This document shows positions 8,330 to 15,454 of a stretch of DNA of 35,170 bases, one piece after another. Source of the DNA: Saprospiraceae bacterium (GTDB lineage: Bacteria > Bacteroidota > Bacteroidia > Chitinophagales > Saprospiraceae); contig JAHDCJ010000038.1 in the NCBI GenBank assembly GCA_020629935.1, forward strand, positions 8,241-43,410, written 5' to 3'. Numbering within the stretch: the stretch's first letter is position 1; each line of letters begins with the position of its first letter. The notes under the pieces are model-generated. The model was not told the DNA's origin, did not search any database, and saw only the letters and a program-made list of their open reading frames with translations. A program made the translations under genes and the position numbers.

Positions 8330-9171
8330 TTTGGATTCGTAAAATAATTGACTTTGTCCTTTATAGTAACATCTATATTGGCCTTTGTGCAGTAGCCTTA
8401 GCGCTAGAAACTCAAATTTTATTAGGCAAAAAAATAAGTTTTTCTCCTTTAATACTGCTTGTCTTTTCAAGTACGTTGGTTATTTATGCTTTACACCGAT
8501 TGGTGGGATTGTCTAAAGTCGCTCAATTTATAGATAAAGAACGCTATAAAGTCATTGAAGAGTATAAAACCCACATCTGGATTTACGCCATCTTGGCCAT
8601 TATTGGAGGGGCAATAAGTTTTTTCTATTTATCAAGGTCAGTACAAATTGGACTTATTATTCCCGGGCTTATTTCTTTAGCTTATGTTCTTCCTGTTTTT
8701 GGTGGAAATAAATCCCTACGTTTAAGAGATTTCAATTTTATAAAAATATTTTTAGTAGCCTTGGTTTGGGCTTATGTAACAGTGGTTCTTCCTATACTAG
8801 ATGCTCAGGTTACTTGGACTTGGATACACGTGGGTTGGGTGAGCCAAGCGATCTTATTTATTTTTGCCATTACTTTACCATTTGATATTCGAGATTTAGA
8901 CGTCGATCAATTCAATAAGGTAAATACCCTTCCAGCCAAATTAGGGAAAGCTTTAACTGTTAAATTGGCTATTCTTTGTCTAGCTATTGCGTTGATCATA
9001 GGTTGGTTGACCTTTCCTGATCCCTTCCCAATTGGACTCTCTTTAGTTTTGTCTATAACCGCAATGCTAGTTGTCTGGGTAAGCAATAAAAAGCATGATT
9101 ACTATTTTACAGGGCTCTTAGATGGAACAATGATTTTACATTTTTGTGGAGTAGCGTTTCTCTGGTTTTAG
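8326..9171 (+). CDS. UbiA-like polytopic membrane protein
   Basis: A 281-residue membrane protein with about eight hydrophobic helices. Residues 187-207 (DIRDLDVDQFNKVN, then TLPAKLG) match the second aspartate-rich motif of the UbiA prenyltransferase superfamily, in which D-x3-D is followed by K/N-x-TLP-LG. The first motif, normally N-x3-D-x3-D between helices 2 and 3, is not seen: the equivalent region reads YALHRLVGLSKV. It is therefore a divergent, possibly non-catalytic or altered-substrate member. The start is the TTG at 8326, overlapping the stop of the upstream M42 gene by 4 nt. Convergent with the next gene, leaving only 7 nt between stops. Confidence 0.75.
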   Translation: MIWIRKIIDFVLYSNIYIGLCAVALALETQILLGKKISFSPLILLVFSSTLVIYALHRLVGLSKVAQFIDKERYKVIEEYKTHIWIYAILAIIGGAISFFYLSRSVQIGLIIPGLISLAYVLPVFGGNKSLRLRDFNFIKIFLVALVWAYVTVVLPILDAQVTWTWIHVGWVSQAILFIFAITLPFDIRDLDVDQFNKVNTLPAKLGKALTVKLAILCLAIALIIGWLTFPDPFPIGLSLVLSITAMLVVWVSNKKHDYYFTGLLDGTMILHFCGVAFLWF

Positions 9172-9178
9172 ACCAAAA

Positions 9179-9643
9179 TTATTTACAATTACAACGATAA
9201 TTATTTTCCAAATCAATGACCGTTATCAATTTTACGGAGCGGTCACATTCGGCAATTACAGCACGAATCATTTGCCCATCATCACTTCTTGCTTCATAAG
9301 AATAAGTAGGACATGGACGATCCGATGGATTCGATTTTCGTTGATTAATTTTCCCGTTTTCTAGTACATAAGCCACTTCCCCTTTATCTATTTTACGACA
9401 ACCCATTCGGCAACGAGCATGTTTCGTATAAATAAAATCTTTTCCCCGATAACCCGTTTCGCCAAGGTCAATATTATCTCTAGGCCCTGGTGGTTTGTTA
9501 TCATTTTGTTCCTCTCCTTGATCTGGATAATTATTTCTTGGACTGGGATTTAATGGATCATCAAGTCCTTTTAGAAGGTAAAGTCCCAGCATAATTAAAA
9601 GGATAAATCCAATGGCCCCTAAGGTGTATTTATTGATTTGCAC
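9179..9643 (-). CDS. Membrane-anchored DUF4258-like protein
   Basis: A 154-residue protein with a GTG start at 9641-9643. An N-terminal helix (about 7-25, LGAIGFILLIMLGLYLL) anchors it, followed by a proline- and asparagine-rich linker to about residue 65. The C-terminal part (KHARCRMGCRKIDKGEVAYV, a later GKINQRKS, and RAVIAECDRSVKLITVIDL) matches the DUF4258 layout, with the H-x-R-M--R-I signature and terminal VIDL strand. DUF4258 is related in fold to RelE/BrnT-type domains. Six cysteines in the soluble part (78, 82, 111, 133, 151, 153) would fit an extracytoplasmic, disulfide-bonded domain. No antitoxin partner is adjacent, so a toxin role is not supported. Confidence 0.7.
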   Translation of the reverse strand: MQINKYTLGAIGFILLIMLGLYLLKGLDDPLNPSPRNNYPDQGEEQNDNKPPGPRDNIDLGETGYRGKDFIYTKHARCRMGCRKIDKGEVAYVLENGKINQRKSNPSDRPCPTYSYEARSDDGQMIRAVIAECDRSVKLITVIDLENNYRCNCK

Positions 9644-10040
9644 GTTGGTAATTTATAAGGTGTAATTAATTTTTTTTGGGGCCACGCTTCAAAAAAAATA
9701 CTTTTTTTGAAGCGACGCTACGTTTCGGGGCTCGCTATTCGCTCGGCTTTTTACAGGAAAAAATCTTTCAGATTTTCCTGTAAAAATCTAGACTATCGTC
9801 TACCCACTCCACATCGCTTGTCCGTAAAGTTGAGCAATTAGATTGAGTTATCCAAAAGAAGATTAGGCTTTTACCGTTAAACCATCATTCCTTACCGTTT
9901 AAATAAAATAAGTAACCGATTGCATAGTTTATATTTCCACATATGACTTTTCTCTACAACTTGTGATCGAATTATTTATTAACCACCTCGTTAACGTATG
10001 GATAAAACCCTCGATACTTTAACAAGAAAAAACAATTACT
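9644..10040. other. 397-nt non-coding gap with clustered stem-loops
   Basis: No plausible gene. The first half carries three consecutive inverted repeats and a GC-richer stretch (9715-9750). The rest (about 9830-10040) is AT-rich upstream sequence of the MORN lipoprotein, with a weak TACTTTAA box just before its start. Confidence 0.6.
9685..9802. repeat. Putative dispersed palindromic element (three stem-loops)
   Basis: Three hairpins occur in a row. The first has arms 9685-9697 and 9702-9714, a perfect 13-bp stem with a 4-nt loop. The second has arms 9748-9761 and 9773-9786, a 14-bp stem whose loop can pair further with a small bulge. The third has arms 9789-9793 and 9798-9802. Between the first two lies CGGGGCTCGCTATTCGCTCG, of unusual composition for this AT-rich genome. 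The combination resembles a repetitive extragenic or MITE-like element; copies elsewhere cannot be seen from this window. Confidence 0.5.
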
Positions 10041-10946
10041 ATGAACAAGTATACGCTTTTTGCCAAAGTACTATTTACGACAATGATTATGAGCTATTTA
10101 TTTTCGTCCTGTGCCCCCATCAATTCGGCCAAATATTCAGATTGGAATAAACAAAACTATACGATTTTAGAATATTCAGAGGAAGGTGCAAGACCTTGTG
10201 ATGGAGATTGTCAGAATGGATTCGGAACGATCTTCTATCTCGGAACAAAAGACAAAGTTTATTCAGGAAATTGGAAAGATGGAGACTTCCACGGACAAGG
10301 AACTACCTTTCACCCCAATGGAGCTATTCGATATACAGGAAATTGGAAAGAGGGCAAAAAAAATGGAACAGGTTCTTTTTCCAATGATCAAGGTTTCAAA
10401 CGCTACGAAGGTGATTGGAAAAATAACATTGAGCATGGAGAAGGGATGGCCTATTATCCCAATGGAGATCGATTTGAAGGTGCTTTTCAAGAAGGTAAAA
10501 AACATGGAAAAGGAACCTTGTTTTTTTCCAATGAAGATGAGTTTACTGCAAATTGGCATAATGGAGTCATCATTGGAGAAGGACAATTAAAAGTCGCTAA
10601 TAATTCGAAGAGTCATCGTCAAGGAGCAGCAGATTTAATTCCTTCTAGATGTTTGGTGTCAGGAGATTGCAAAACAGGTTTTGGAATTATCCAATACGAT
10701 AATGGCAGCCGCTATGAAGGAAATTTCAAGGAAGGTAAATTTGATGGTCAAGGTAAGTTTTACAACATGGATGGCGTTTTAATCTATGAAGGAACTTATG
10801 CCAATCATCAACGAGAAGGAAAAGGAATTTCTTATTTCTCCAGTGGAACCAAACAATTCGAAGGGACTTGGGTCAATAATGAGCCAAGTAAATCAGGAAA
10901 GTATTACAGCTTTACAGGTGAACTCCTCGTAATAGCTAAAGAATAG
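10041..10946 (+). CDS. MORN-repeat lipoprotein
   Basis: A 301-residue lipoprotein with signal peptide and lipobox LFSSC (lipidated Cys24). The mature protein contains about eight MORN repeats (consensus Y-G-W-G--HG-G----NG) in two blocks, roughly residues 60-185 and 215-295. Examples are YSGNWKDGDFHGQGTTFHPN, YEGDWKNNIEHGEGMAYYPN and YEGNFKEGKFDGQGKFYNMD. Each block is introduced by a similar C-x-GDC--GFG motif (CDGDCQNGFG, and a later SGDCKTGFG), suggesting an internal duplication. MORN repeats form a beta-hairpin stack and bind lipid or proteins; no enzymatic role is implied. A terminator follows. Confidence 0.88.
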   Translation: MNKYTLFAKVLFTTMIMSYLFSSCAPINSAKYSDWNKQNYTILEYSEEGARPCDGDCQNGFGTIFYLGTKDKVYSGNWKDGDFHGQGTTFHPNGAIRYTGNWKEGKKNGTGSFSNDQGFKRYEGDWKNNIEHGEGMAYYPNGDRFEGAFQEGKKHGKGTLFFSNEDEFTANWHNGVIIGEGQLKVANNSKSHRQGAADLIPSRCLVSGDCKTGFGIIQYDNGSRYEGNFKEGKFDGQGKFYNMDGVLIYEGTYANHQREGKGISYFSSGTKQFEGTWVNNEPSKSGKYYSFTGELLVIAKE

Positions 10947-10980
10947 GTTTATTGAGTATTACAGTTTTAGTCAAAGTACT

Positions 10981-11023
10981 GCTGCCTGATTATTTAAACG
11001 TAAATAATTAGGCAGCCTTTTTA
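10981..11023 (+). terminator. Rho-independent terminator after the MORN gene
   Basis: A 16-bp stem (arms 10981-10996 and 11001-11016, one G-T pair, 4-nt loop) is followed by a short T run. It lies 35 nt after the stop of the MORN lipoprotein gene. Confidence 0.8.
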
Positions 11024-11090
11024 TAAATTTATCGTTTATATTAGGAATATCAAACCTAATCCATTTTATTCGAGAAAAAATACACAAAAT

Positions 11091-11816
11091 ATGAAAACCT
11101 ATATTTTTACCTTTTTAATTATGATCCTACCAATCTTAGGATTTGGTCAAATAAAATCTTCTGTAGATTTGATGTATGGAATCGATTATACCTATCGGAA
11201 TTTAAAAACAACAAGTGAAGATTCTACGGTGTTAGGGATTTTTGAGAAAAGACAAGCGGTAGAAAAAGGGAAACTAAATTGGAGATTTGGTTTCAATTAC
11301 AACCAAAGATTGACGAATAAAGTATATATAAAAACAGGACTTCGACTTGCTAGTATCGGATATAAAGGGGAAAAGCAAACGGACTTAAGATGGCCAAGTG
11401 AAAATGTGGGCGGAGAATACGTATTCGATCCAAATTTGCCCCATGAAGTGCAGTTAATTTATAATTATTGGTTTGTGGAAATCCCGCTTGCTTTGCGCTT
11501 TGAATATTTAGATAAGAAATTTACCCCTTTTGTTGAAATAGGTGTTTCTCCTTCTATTTTTATGACTACAAAAACAATATCTAAAACAGATATTGACACC
11601 TCGTCTTCTTTTAGTAAAGGAAACAATCAGAATTTTAATAAATTCCAAATGGTAGGCGTGGTCTCTATGGGAATGAGCTATCAAATAAGTGATAAATTTC
11701 AGGTATTTGGACAACCTAGTTTCAGATATCATCTGACCAAATTAGTAGATGCTCCAATTGAAGAGAAATTGTATAATTATGGGTTAGAAATTGGAATCAG
11801 AATGAAGATAATCTAA
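11091..11816 (+). CDS. Outer-membrane beta-barrel protein (PorT-like fold)
   Basis: A 241-residue secreted protein. A signal peptide (about 1-19, ILPILGFGQ) is followed by alternating strands with YRNL, LNWRFGFNYN, VYIKTGLRLASIGYKGE, WFVEIPLALRFEYLDKKFTP and YQISDKFQVFGQPSFRYHLT patterns. This matches the porin-family or PorT-like outer-membrane beta-barrels of Bacteroidota, which have eight or so strands and contain IP-L-R-E and FVE-G motifs. Specific function is unknown. It lies 144 nt after the MORN gene, separated by a terminator, so it is its own transcription unit. Confidence 0.75.
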   Translation: MKTYIFTFLIMILPILGFGQIKSSVDLMYGIDYTYRNLKTTSEDSTVLGIFEKRQAVEKGKLNWRFGFNYNQRLTNKVYIKTGLRLASIGYKGEKQTDLRWPSENVGGEYVFDPNLPHEVQLIYNYWFVEIPLALRFEYLDKKFTPFVEIGVSPSIFMTTKTISKTDIDTSSSFSKGNNQNFNKFQMVGVVSMGMSYQISDKFQVFGQPSFRYHLTKLVDAPIEEKLYNYGLEIGIRMKII

Positions 11817-11911
11817 GGAATTTAAGCATTCATCTTTTGTTTTAATTAGGTAAGAATAAAATAAAATAACAAATAATTCCTCCTCCTTTTTCATTTTCCT
11901 AATCATTCGAT

Positions 11912-11919
11912 TATTTTTG
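11912..11919 (+). promoter_or_regulatory. -7 box immediately upstream of bioB
   Basis: TATTTTTG ends 5 nt before the bioB ATG. Bacteroidota transcripts usually start about 4-9 nt after this box, which would place the 5' end at or very near the start codon. No strong TTG lies at the -33 distance, so the promoter call is moderate. Confidence 0.45.
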
Positions 11920-11924
11920 TACCT

Positions 11925-12935
11925 ATGGAAAGTAAAAATGGTTTAGAAATAAGACATAATTGGACTAGCAAAGAGGTTCAAGAAATATACGATATGCCGA
12001 TTTTAGATTTACTCTATCGAGCGGCTACCATTCAACGTCAATATCATACCGCATCAGAGGTTCAGGTTTGTACGCTGTTGTCTGTTAAAACAGGAGGATG
12101 TCCAGAAGATTGCTCTTATTGTCCACAAGCAGCTCGTTATCATACCGATGTGAAAGTCCACAAGCTGTTGGATGTGGATGAAGTGCTTACCAAAGCGAGC
12201 ATTGCTAAACAAAATGGGTCTACTCGTTTTTGTATGGGCGCAGCATGGCGAAATATCCGAGACAATAGAGATTTTGATAAGGTCTTGGAAATGGTGCGTG
12301 GAGTCAAAGACATGAACATGGAAGTTTGTTGTACCATGGGTATGTTGACGGAAAGTCAAGCGCAAAAACTAAAAGATGCGGGTTTATATGCCTACAACCA
12401 TAACTTAGATACTTCGGAAGAATTTTATGACGAAATTATTTCTACCAGAGAATATGATGATCGTTTATCTACCATTAAACATGTACGGAAAGCAGGATTA
12501 ACCGTTTGTAGTGGAGGTATTATTGGTATGGGAGAAACTGATGAAGATCGAAGAAAAATGTTGATGACACTCGCAAATATGCCTGTACATCCAGAGTCTG
12601 TTCCTGTGAATGCTTTAGTTCCTGTAGAAGGAACGCCTTTAGCCGAACAACCTCGAGTACCTGTTTGGGATATGGTCCGCATGATTGCTACAGCAAGAAT
12701 CATGATGCCGATGTCTCAAGTCCGATTATCTGCAGGAAGAGAGCGAATGCCTGTGTCTGAACAAGCATTATGTTTCATGGCAGGCGCAAGTTCTATTTTT
12801 GCTGGAGAAAAACTATTAACTACTCCAAATCCATCAGTAGATCAGGACAAAATGATGTTTGATATTTTAGGTTTAAAACCAAGACCTGCATATAAAAATA
12901 AGCCTGCCCATGTCGAAGAAAACACGGCAAGCTAA
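11925..12935 (+). CDS. bioB: Biotin synthase
   Basis: A 336-residue radical SAM enzyme that inserts sulfur into dethiobiotin, the last step of biotin synthesis. The radical SAM cluster motif C59-x3-C63-x2-C66 sits in [18 protein letters not shown]. Further family blocks are [32 protein letters not shown] and LVPVEGTPL, with the RLSAGRERM arginines near the second Fe-S site. Length is normal. The 3' end overlaps the next gene by 26 nt, so the pair is cotranscribed. bioF lies upstream in another unit; other biotin genes are absent from the window. Confidence 0.96.
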   Translation: MESKNGLEIRHNWTSKEVQEIYDMPILDLLYRAATIQRQYHTASEVQVCTLLSVKTGGCPEDCSYCPQAARYHTDVKVHKLLDVDEVLTKASIAKQNGSTRFCMGAAWRNIRDNRDFDKVLEMVRGVKDMNMEVCCTMGMLTESQAQKLKDAGLYAYNHNLDTSEEFYDEIISTREYDDRLSTIKHVRKAGLTVCSGGIIGMGETDEDRRKMLMTLANMPVHPESVPVNALVPVEGTPLAEQPRVPVWDMVRMIATARIMMPMSQVRLSAGRERMPVSEQALCFMAGASSIFAGEKLLTTPNPSVDQDKMMFDILGLKPRPAYKNKPAHVEENTAS

Positions 12936-14112
12936 GGGCAAACATGCGCGTATTAAGGTAGGAAATTCCAGATTTAATTCCATAGATATTATTTGTTGGA
13001 TTATTGCCTTATGTTTATTGGCCCAGGTATTTTTAACGCCATTATTATGGGGAACTAATCGTATTTTTCCCTTAGTTCCGATATTTGAATCCCTCCATTT
13101 TCAAATGAGTAAAATGGGAGATTATCTGGTGTTGGCCCTGTTGATTATCTCCATTGGATTCTTTGCTTTGTACAAAGATCGGCGCATAGGTGCTAGTCTC
13201 TTATTTGGGCTGTTTAGTTTGTTCTTTATTTTTGATCTTACCCGCGTTCAAGCCTGGACTTATCAGTTTTTACTTATGCTTTGGGTCATTTCCTTTTTGA
13301 AAAAAGACCGAACGAATGAAGGAGAGGTATTACAAGTTTTACGCTTAATGATTGCCTTTACTTATTTTTGGAGTGGTATTCATAAAATCAATGTATATTA
13401 TTTTACCGATACATTCCCTTGGTTGTTAGAAAGTTTTTCATGGACTCAACCATTAGGAAAATATAAGGCGGTAGCTTTAGCTTCTGTAATCTATGAATCG
13501 CTCTTAGGTATTCTCATTTTGTTTCCACGTTTTTGGAAATATGCACTGCTTCTAATCAGTTTATTTCATGTATTAATTCTTATGGTTTTAGGACCTCTTG
13601 GTCATTTTTGGAATGTAGTGGTTTGGCCTTGGAATATAGCGATGATTGCTTTTGCTTGGGTTTTATTTAGAGAAGCTATTCCCTTTGATTTTAAACGTAG
13701 TATTCGATTTACGCCTTCTATTGCCATTATTGTTTTATTGGGAATTTGTCCTCTGGGTGCGTGGTTTAATATTTGGCCAGATCCTATTTCGCTTACCATG
13801 TATTCAGGAATGGGAGATGAAGCGGTTGTTTTTTATGATGAAAAAGATCCAACGTGTTTACCTCCTTGGTCTGAAGAAGATAAATTTGTTTCTGATGGGT
13901 TAAGCTTTTTATCTTTAGATACTTGGGCCTTTAAGGAATTAGGTGTCCCTGCTTTCCCAGGAATGGCATCCTACAAAAAAGCAGGCAAGGTATATTGCGC
14001 TTGCAGTAATTCTAGCTACAAAGGGCTACAAACTATGGAACTATCTGATCGGTTTAAAGAATCAAAAAAGAAATGGACAACAATAAATTGTGAAGTGTTG
14101 AGGAATGAATAA
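12910..14112 (+). CDS. Polytopic membrane protein (HTTM/DoxX-like)
   Basis: A 400-residue membrane protein starting at an ATG inside the end of bioB (26-nt overlap, different frame). A short basic N-terminus ([19 protein letters not shown]) is followed by about eight hydrophobic segments up to residue 285, then a soluble tail of about 115 residues. The block [14 protein letters not shown] followed by [13 protein letters not shown] is similar to HTTM / vitamin K-dependent carboxylase-like and DoxX-type membrane proteins; I cannot assign the exact family. The tail holds cysteines ([26 protein letters not shown]) suggesting an extracytoplasmic redox or disulfide region. Convergent with the next gene, 11 nt apart. 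Confidence 0.7.
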   Translation: MSKKTRQAKGKHARIKVGNSRFNSIDIICWIIALCLLAQVFLTPLLWGTNRIFPLVPIFESLHFQMSKMGDYLVLALLIISIGFFALYKDRRIGASLLFGLFSLFFIFDLTRVQAWTYQFLLMLWVISFLKKDRTNEGEVLQVLRLMIAFTYFWSGIHKINVYYFTDTFPWLLESFSWTQPLGKYKAVALASVIYESLLGILILFPRFWKYALLLISLFHVLILMVLGPLGHFWNVVVWPWNIAMIAFAWVLFREAIPFDFKRSIRFTPSIAIIVLLGICPLGAWFNIWPDPISLTMYSGMGDEAVVFYDEKDPTCLPPWSEEDKFVSDGLSFLSLDTWAFKELGVPAFPGMASYKKAGKVYCACSNSSYKGLQTMELSDRFKESKKKWTTINCEVLRNE

Positions 14113-14123
14113 GCGAAAGATTA

Positions 14124-14723
14124 CTATTTCATTTTTCTACGTTTCGCTCTTACCCCTTTGCCCATCATTTGTTGATGTTGAGACATTCCGCCTTTAGGTA
14201 CCATTTTTAATTGTTGTTCAATTTGTTTGATTCCTTGAATAACTTCCGCTTGTTTAATATTCAATTTCTTGGCTGATCGAATGTGATTTTTAGCTGCAGT
14301 TCGTTTACCTTTTGCTGCACTTACTTGGGCAAGGACTAAATATACTTGTGCTGTAAAATCATCAGAAGGAAGACCTACTTCCAATGCTTTGTTCATGTAC
14401 AACTCTGTTTTTTCAAAGTCTCTACGTTGCACCGCAATGGTTCCTAAAAGAAAATGGTAGGTTCCTCGATTCCATTTAAGCATCCAATTGGGTTTCCAAG
14501 TATAGGACAATTGTTTTTCTGCGCCTTCTAAATCACCCATTTGTAAAGCTTTAGAAGCTGGGCCAACGGTGCCTAAAAGAAAATAACCCACCAAAAGAAC
14601 TAGACCTGGAATATATAATAACCAAGAATAAGCTAATCCATAAGGAAGAAAGGAAACTAAAATACCTCCAATAATTAGGACAGCAATAAGAATAAAACGG
14701 GTTTTTACAGGAATAACAAACAT
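14124..14723 (-). CDS. TPR-like membrane protein
   Basis: A 199-residue protein from the ATG at 14721-14723. Two N-terminal transmembrane helices (about 9-27 and 31-50) precede a helical region with tetratricopeptide-like pairs: LQMGDLEGAEKQLSYTW, HFLLGTIAVQRRDFEKTELY, QVYLVLAQVSAAKGKRTAAK. A basic tail (GKGVRAKRRKMK) ends the protein. TPR solenoids mediate protein-protein contacts; partner unknown. It has its own start about 70 nt downstream of the DUF6940-like gene on the same strand, so the two may form one transcript. Confidence 0.7.
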   Translation of the reverse strand: MFVIPVKTRFILIAVLIIGGILVSFLPYGLAYSWLLYIPGLVLLVGYFLLGTVGPASKALQMGDLEGAEKQLSYTWKPNWMLKWNRGTYHFLLGTIAVQRRDFEKTELYMNKALEVGLPSDDFTAQVYLVLAQVSAAKGKRTAAKNHIRSAKKLNIKQAEVIQGIKQIEQQLKMVPKGGMSQHQQMMGKGVRAKRRKMK

Positions 14724-14792
14724 ATTTTCTTTTTTAATTGAGTTGCAAAGGTCTACTTTTCCTGTTAAACATAAAAGTTTTGCATTATGTTT

Positions 14793-15389
14793 TTATAAAA
14801 TCAATTTTTTATAAGGTTCAAAGCGATAATACTTTGGTTGAGAATCTAATCGTAAATGTAACCAAGACACGCCTAAACCTGCGGTACTTATCCAAGTTGT
14901 TCGCTCATTGATACGATCAATAAAATTTTGAGCAAGACATTGCCAAAGCGCATGGACTTGATCTGCTGGAGCATTACGCAAAAATACAGCAAAATGTGGA
15001 TAGGTTTCTGGTTCTTTTATAGGACAAGGAGCAATAAGATGTGCATCGCCACCAAGATTATCAAAATCAATGATACCTGTATAATTTGTAGCCTTTGAAA
15101 AATGCTCTTTAAAGGCATTGGGATTGGGAATTAATTCGGGTAGAATGGTACTACGCACCAATACAAATTCAAATTTTTTATGTACACTTGATTTTTTAAC
15201 GGGGATTGTTTCCCAGAAAAAACCTTCAAAGGGACAATCTTTTAGGGCTTGGGTATAAAAATCACGAAAAGCTTCGTTGTCTAATAAGAGTTGAATAAAC
15301 TCTGCATAAGTTAAAATGTTTTCTTTGTCCCAAATTTTCATTTGTTGAATTTGCCCATTTCTAAGCGTCGTCGTCTCTATTTCCCACAT
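14793..15389 (-). CDS. DUF6940-like protein
   Basis: I recognise the layout of DUF6940 from memory. A short N-terminal strand region (MWEIETTTLRNGQ) is followed by LTYAEFIQLL, the block FEGFFWETIPV, FEFVLVRSTIL, FDNLGGDAHLIAPCP, HFAVFLRNAP and the C-terminal STAGLGVSWLHLRLDSQPKY. The C-terminal SWLHLRLDSQPKYYR is strongly conserved in the family. Function is unknown; the protein is soluble with no signal peptide. The start is the ATG at 15387-15389 (198 aa). A TTG at 15429-15431 would add 14 residues but falls in a CCTTTG promoter-like stretch. The gene is divergent from the substrate-binding protein gene. Confidence 0.65.
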   Translation of the reverse strand: MWEIETTTLRNGQIQQMKIWDKENILTYAEFIQLLLDNEAFRDFYTQALKDCPFEGFFWETIPVKKSSVHKKFEFVLVRSTILPELIPNPNAFKEHFSKATNYTGIIDFDNLGGDAHLIAPCPIKEPETYPHFAVFLRNAPADQVHALWQCLAQNFIDRINERTTWISTAGLGVSWLHLRLDSQPKYYRFEPYKKLIL

Positions 15390-15454
15390 GGCAGAAAAAG
15401 TTTTATCTTGTGTTAATTGATTAGTTTGCAAAGGTCTTAAAAAAAGGATTAATA

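Noticed and set aside
9179-9643. Toxin-antitoxin system based on the DUF4258-like domain
   Set aside because: The protein is membrane-anchored and no antitoxin-sized partner gene is next to it.
12054-12365. Antisense reading frames within bioB
   Set aside because: They overlap the radical SAM region of bioB on the opposite strand and show no protein-like features.
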